DNA of 64,000 nucleotides from NCBI GenBank assembly GCA_014871385.1, contig CM026426.1, forward strand, positions 53,024,763 to 53,088,762, given 5' to 3'. The notes beneath the pieces are model-generated. The model was not told where the DNA came from. It did no database searches and saw nothing but the letters and a program-made list of their open reading frames with translations. Numbering within the stretch: the first letter of the stretch is position 1; each line of letters opens with the position of its first letter. Of the stretch, positions 58,499-64,000 are shown one piece after another. The position numbers and the translations under genes are program-made. The DNA is from Ceratodon purpureus (lineage: Eukaryota > Streptophyta > Bryopsida > Pseudoditrichales > Ditrichaceae).

Positions 58499-60742
58499 GT
58501 GTAAAAATATTAATAATTTGATTGAAGCACTTGAATTCTTTAAAAAACCAGTATAACATCAAAATCATATTCCATAATTATTTTGAATATTATCATTGTG
58601 TAGATGAAGAAAATCTAACTTTTTCCTTGTTATCAAATGAAGGCCCATTGCACTGTGAATTTTCTTTAAAAAATCTTTATTGGAATTCTGTTAAAAGAAT
58701 AGAAAAGAAAAAAGAAAAAAAACTCCTATTTTTCAATATTTTTCTCTATTATTTTTTTCAATTTTCTCTAAATGATCACTTGTATTTTTTTCCCTCTCAT
58801 ACATATTACACGAAAATTCATTGTGAATGGATCTCAAGTCTGTTTCTTATTTCTATGATGAAACAATTAATGTAATGACTAATCAATATCCATGTTATTA
58901 TTGATTATAGATAAGAGAACATTTAATGATTAAAACATGTGCATAAACTGTTGTTAACTTTACTATGTTTTGTTGAGAATATGGGAAGCCAACTTTAATC
59001 ATGATTTCCTATGAAGTTGCATGGAGATGTTAAAAGCTTTGCATACATAAAATACAGTTTTTTGACGAATCATTGAGAATAATTAATCATACTTCACAAT
59101 GTTGTTATGTCTATTGTTATGAAGTTTAAAAATATTGCTTTGCCCTTCTTCTACCTTGGAACGTGGTACATAAGCAGTTAACATGATCTTTTATATATGA
59201 ATATATACACATTTTTACATACCATAGCATATAAAATATTACTTCAAGATTAGTCTATTAATCTTCACCCTGCAAAAGAATGTGGTAGTATAAAACACGT
59301 TTGAATTTACACTTACTGAAGAGAAATAACTGATATGTTTTCAAAACAATTTTATATTTTTTGTGAATCATGCTAAATTTCTTATGTTTCATAACATTGG
59401 ATTTTGTAGCCAACTTATTGAAACAATCATTTCCACAATTTAAAAATGAGAAACAAAATCAATTGCAAGATCATAATGTTTGGTCTTCAAATATAACTTC
59501 AACTCAATACTTTTTAAAGATGAAACATTATCTTCAATGACATTTTTAAAATACATGTTTCATAATTTGGGCTAGATAGTGTTATATTCTATCAAAAGAA
59601 ATGAATTGAGAGTCTACACAATAGAATTCAAAAGAAAAAATCTTCGTTTTCATCTTCAAAAGATATGTAAATTAGAAAAAGGTGTAGAATAAAATGAAAA
59701 ACTATATTCCTTATTATATCCATATAAAAGCCATTATTTTCAATTTCAACAATGAAAATGATCTAACAAGTAATCCAAAACTTTTGAAATTTTGATTAAT
59801 GGAAGATTGTTAAAAATGGAATTGAAAATGAGGTGTTAAAATTATTTTTGATGAAAAGTTGATCAAATTGCATGTATCACATGACTTTTCATATCTCTTA
59901 CGTCACTTATTGGAATTTGGTAGATCAAAGCTTCCCATGTATAGGCATGAATCTCTAAAGAAGATGGTATTTTGTATTTAATTAAAAATTAATAAAATTG
60001 ATGTATTTTTAGTTGCTTGCATTCAGATTTAAAATCTTTAACTGTTAATAACATTTGCATTACATATTGGAATCTTATGAAGCAAAACTTGGCATGTACA
60101 TGATGATCTGTAGGATCTAAATACAAAACCTTAAAACTTGATAATCATTTATGACATAGTAGGACCTTGCTAAAACATTGCTTGCAAACACATTTTGGTT
60201 TCCTTTACATTTAGAAAATTTACATCAAATTTGATAAAAATTTGGTGTAAATTTGATGAAATATATACTTTTCAATTTGAAGATGAAATCTATACTTTTC
60301 ATTTTTACTTAAATACATATAACAATAAAATTTACTCATTAGTGAATGCATGCTTGGGCTCTTACAAATGTTGGTCAGTACAAGTCTATATTTATTTAGT
60401 TATATGTCTGTATTTCCATTTTTTCAATTATTCACAAGTATTGTAGATTGATTGTAGATTACATTGCCATTGTGTTTGAATGCAAGTAAACTCGACATAA
60501 ACCAAAGCCAGCAAAGCATTGGTTTTTATATAGCTAGCTTTAAAAAATTTGGGTCAAAATGTTTTTGTTTGTCTTTACATAGACTCTTAAATCAATAATT
60601 CAATTAAAGTACATTAAAACCTCTAATCGCTCTCTTTAACATGATGCTTTCTCGGAAAGAAAATTCATTGTAAGTTTCTTAAATATATGTTACAATACAT
60701 GATGGTTAGTTGCTATTATACTGGTGTAATTTTTTCACATTA
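58499..60742. other. AT-rich DNA without recognised features
   Basis: A 117-codon plus-strand frame at 58522-58875 is rich in Lys, Phe and Leu and has no motif I know. No later GAPN exon is recognisable. Confidence 0.5.
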
Positions 60743-60984
60743 TTAACCCTTAAACGTCAGACCCAGCCCGAGGGGCTGGGTTTTTTTTTTTGAGAATCTT
60801 GCTCATAACTTACACTCCGTTATACCAAATTGGATTTTTAGAATGTCAAACTGAGCACCTTAAAGAGATCTTTACTTTTTTAGAATAGAACTCAAGCAAA
60901 TTAAAAATAGAATAATGCTTAAAATGGAGTTTAAAAGAGATTTTGGGAGTGGTATCAGGAAAGCATATGACGTTTAAGGGTTAA
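60743..60984. mobile_element. Small piggyBac-type MITE, 234 bp with TTAA on both sides
   Basis: TTAA at 60743-60746 and 60981-60984 flank a perfect 13-bp terminal inverted repeat, CCCTTAAACGTCA (60747-60759) and TGACGTTTAAGGG (60968-60980). TTAA duplication with CCC-starting inverted repeats is diagnostic for the piggyBac superfamily as far as known. Inside the left end there is a GC stem followed by a T-run. There is no coding capacity. Mobilisation would need a transposase encoded elsewhere. Confidence 0.78.
60761..60781. other. 9-bp hairpin plus T-run inside the left end of the small TTAA element
   Basis: ACCCAGCCC, loop GAG, GGGCTGGGT, then about ten T. Its shape is that of an intrinsic terminator, but in a plant genome it is more likely a structural or binding feature of the transposon end. 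Confidence 0.85.
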
Positions 60985-61337
60985 AAGTTCAAATAAGGTT
61001 ACACTCTGTAGTTGCTCATCAACTAACTAGAACTTTGAAAGTCCAAAAATTATTAAAAAGAAAAGCTTGAGGAACTACCTAAGTTGTACTTGGCTATTCT
61101 AGGCACAAGATTGTCCATATGCTGTCAACTGGCCATTTCTTGAGAAATTGATAATCCACCTAGATGAACATATTCATATATCCGGTATATACATGAGCTA
61201 AAGTCCCTTTAAAACTTTCAAAAAATTTACAGGCATACCTTATATAGAAAATTCATGAATGCATTGTGGTTCATTTGATATCATTTTTTTCCTCTTGACT
61301 GTTTCATTATATGATATTGTTTTGAAGGTCTTCTATA
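60985..61337. other. AT-rich spacer between two TTAA elements
   Basis: Nothing recognised on either strand. Confidence 0.5.
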
Positions 61338-62249
61338 TTAACCCGTGAATTTCCTTGTGTTTTTGAGAGCTTGAATCTTATGCCCTCCCGAGGATATGAA
61401 ACAAATTTTTGAACTTATTTTGGAAGTTTAACTGTAAGATTTTGTACCTAACCCTACTTGAAAGAACTTATCCAAATTTCAACCGTTGGATGTTATTCAT
61501 TAGAGAGATCGTAGTCTTCAAAGTTTCAGCAGATTTTTTCTTGGGCCTTGGCCGAGAGGCATGGTGCAAATGGGCCAAAGAGAGACTTGATGATTATTAC
61601 TTCAAACATTTTGGTCACATTCTTTTCCATTTAGCTAACTAGGTTAGGTATGCTCATGCAAAATTTTAGGCCAAAAAAACGCTTTTTAGACCTTCATAAA
61701 AATTATTTTCAATAAGAAGGTATAAAATTGACAAAATAGTAAAACATGCATTACAAAAACAATTTGTGAGCTTAAAAAAAGCAAACGGTGAATAGGTACC
61801 TTTATAAATTTTTTATTTTTGGAAAAAATATTTTTTAAAAAATTCAAAAATCTCAAATTTTGGCAAATTTTTAAAGGAAAAATTCAAAAATTACTAAAAA
61901 CTCTGAAGCTTGTCTTTGTAAGTTTTGGAGGCTGCCCTTGTAAAATTGGTAAACGTTTTGACTTGGGTCACTATGAAATTTGAGTAGTGCTTTGGTTATG
62001 AACATATTTCAATTTTTGTTTTTTAAAAAATACCTAATTTTAGACTGTCCGTTTTGGACTTGAAACCTAAAATTTCTCGATAAGGGTTCTAAAATTGGAA
62101 TTTGGCTTCAAAATTTTTACTACATAGACCTTACCATAAAGGGAGCATCCAGTAAAAATATTGAAAAAAAATATTACTTTTAACCTCCCCATCTAGGCTG
62201 CCCAAAATTGCAAAAACCCATTTAGGGTTTTAAGGATAGTTAGGGGTTA
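61338..62249 (+). mobile_element. TTAA-bounded element, copy 2 (~0.91 kb)
   Basis: Direct-orientation relative of 49650-50586. It begins TTAA/CCCGTGAATTTCCTTGTG and ends GATAGTTAGGGG/TTAT, one base off a TTAA. Long stretches are nearly identical, for example GGGCCTTGGCCGAGAGGCA and GGAGGCTGCCCTTGTAAA. It lacks ~25 bp that copy 1 has after the first 60 bp. It encodes no transposase. Confidence 0.7.
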
Positions 62250-64000
62250 TTGAATTGTTTCAACGAATCATAGTTCAGTCGACCAAGTATCATTTTGTTT
62301 GGTTTCATCAGTGAAATATCAACAACGTGCTAGACTTTATATTTCTTGCAAATAAAAAATCTCGACTAAAAGATTGCCATTTGTCTTTAATATTCCTAAT
62401 CACAAATCTAAAAAATTTAAATTGCTAATTATACAAGCAGTTAATTTAAAAATAACTCTGATGCACCTTTTGACAATTTGGGGTGGTTGGCGTCAAGCGC
62501 CCCACCCGGCCATAAATGGACCTGCCAACACCTAAATCCTCGGCGCTACACCCCTCTAAAGCCAATGTCTCTGGATATTTACGAAGCCTCGCGGCTCTTC
62601 TTCGTCCCCTCCAAAGTGCCATCTTTGTAGTTTACTATGGATGGAAGGTCAACTTTTGAAACGGAATTTGTTGTTTTTTTCACAAATGTCAAGGTTGTCA
62701 AGGTTTAAATAAATGCAAACAAGGGATTTGATCATGAGGAATCACCAAAAGTACAGTTAAACTTATTTTATGTAATCCTTGTTGTGTAATGAAAATTCCA
62801 AAGTTTTGAGCAAAATATTTGAAGGATTTTAAAATAATTGAATGTTTGGAAATCATAAATGGAAGATTAAAAATCATAAATGGAAAATTAAAAATCATAA
62901 ATAGAAGAATGAAAATCATGAATGTAAAACTAAAAATTAAAAAATAGGAATTTGATTGGATAAATCAAATATCTAAAGATGATTTTTGAAAATGCAAAAG
63001 TAAAAAGTGAAGACTAAAAAATGAAAGTTGAAGATCCAAATATGAATTTATAAAATATATCTTGATGGAATATATAAATATAAATATAAGTATATAATAA
63101 TAAAACATATTGATGAAAAAAGTATCAATCTCCAAATATGATGTACAAATAAAGGTCATCAAACTTTTGAAATATATGTGTAATGATAAGAAAATATATT
63201 ATAAATAATCAACTTAGAAATATACAAACCTCAAATCAAACAAAGTCACAAAATATAATTTTTTCTCCCATCAACTGAAATAATGTTATTTCAACAAGTC
63301 ATATGTCTTTATATACTATCTTCAAGCTGATAAAAATAAAAATGATTTAAAAATATATAATCAAATATACAATACATTTTAAATTTGGAATCATCTTGAG
63401 CTTATGTGAACACTAGGTTTATCTTATATTTAGAATGTACTATGGTTTATTTGATAAACTAATTAATATCTTAAGTTAGAAAAGATAAAAGAAAAAAGAA
63501 TTCAAATTAAGATCGTTGTGTGTTTTTTTTTTCTTTTTTTTAAATATACTATCAAAGAAAATAATCAACAATTTTATTTTATTTTATTTAATAAAGACAA
63601 TTTTTTTTAATCATTTAAAATATAATTAAATTTTAAAATTAAAATAAGAGGATAATAGAAAATTCTAAAATTTAGGTTTTCATATAGTTTAAAAAAAATA
63701 TACTATTGAAGTCTTAAGCCTCACAGTTCTACAAAGGAATACCTTGTAAAATTGAGTTAAGCTAAATATTTTAACCAAGGATAGCTTGGGAAGAAAACTA
63801 GAAGAAAGGTTCAAATTTAATTAATGTCTTGTGATTTGTACCAAGGGAATAAACTTGGAGAATGTGCAACAAACTAAACTTTAGAATTTTTGGGATCATG
63901 CACTCAATTCCTATCTAACCCCTCCCCTCCAAAAATCCCTCCAACAATCCCTCCAATATCCAAATAAGGGGCTGTTTGAAGAAACTGTGGTGCAGATGCT
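62250..64000. other. AT-rich right end of the window
   Basis: A small GC-rich patch at ~62475-62630 (GCGCCCCACCCGGCC, GCCTCGCGGCTC) stands out, but I cannot identify it. The remainder has only short frames and A/T runs. Confidence 0.5.
62850..62930. repeat. ~19-bp tandem repeat, four copies
   Basis: AAATCATAAATGGAAGATT-like units follow each other four times with small changes. Confidence 0.85.

Noticed and set aside
60761..60792. Bacterial-type intrinsic terminator (GC stem plus T-run)
   Set aside because: The context is a plant transposon end, not a bacterial transcript; shape alone is not evidence of termination here.
49777..61642. 66- and 77-codon ORFs shared by the two direct TTAA elements
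   Set aside because: Counting by eye, differences between the copies are mostly amino-acid-changing (about nine against three silent), as expected for unselected sequence.
1..64000. CRISPR array or prokaryotic operon
   Set aside because: The tandem repeats have no unique spacers, and genes are spliced and eukaryotic.

Overview
The window reads as nuclear DNA of a land plant with a repeat-dense genome. It is AT-rich, its coding pieces carry eukaryotic GT-AG introns, and the only host-type coding exon is one exon of the plant non-phosphorylating NADP-glyceraldehyde-3-phosphate dehydrogenase (GAPN, ALDH11). I cannot name the species; the exon and the mix of transposon types do not decide between a fern, gymnosperm, bryophyte or other large plant genome. 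No bacterial or organellar features are seen.

Layout. 1-18322: 16 complete tandem copies of a ~1.12-1.15 kb satellite plus a broken 17th, continuing off the left edge. 18323-31440: a 13-kb GC-richer CACTA (En/Spm)-like DNA transposon with two divergent spliced genes. The minus-strand TNPA/Ptta-type gene has an open reading frame. The plus-strand Tnp2-type transposase gene carries two in-frame stops and a 1-base frameshift. 31441-31690: a diverged satellite piece. 31691-39040: AT-rich filler, a Ty3/gypsy reverse-transcriptase remnant, and a GC-rich block I cannot identify. 39040-47990: a pogo/Tigger-type DDE transposase pseudogene (minus strand) split by a 7.2-kb DNA transposon at 40360-47597. 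That inserted element has G-run ends, a perfect 9-bp target-site duplication, a large broken gene for a zinc-finger/DDE-like transposase of a family I cannot name, and a second broken ORF. 48566-49030: a MITE-like element with ~30-bp inverted repeats. 51574-54370: a 5'-truncated LINE (minus strand) interrupted by a 264-bp Tourist/Harbinger-like MITE. 49650-50586, 57564-58498, 61338-62249 and 60743-60984: elements bounded by TTAA (piggyBac-type boundaries), three of them related at ~0.93 kb. 57343-57536: the GAPN exon, with one of these elements 30 bp downstream.

How the parts relate. Nearly everything is selfish DNA in successive layers: a CACTA element at the edge of a satellite, a novel-looking transposon inside a pogo gene, and a MITE inside a LINE. 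In two of these cases the interrupted reading frame lines up across the insertion, which confirms the element boundaries. Almost all transposase genes are dead. The CACTA TNPA-type gene and the GAPN exon are the only coding sequences without a visible lesion. The strongest candidate for an undescribed system is the G-run-ended 7.2-kb element. Second are the CACTA element's 20-22-bp motif arrays, which fill its introns and promoter as well as its ends.
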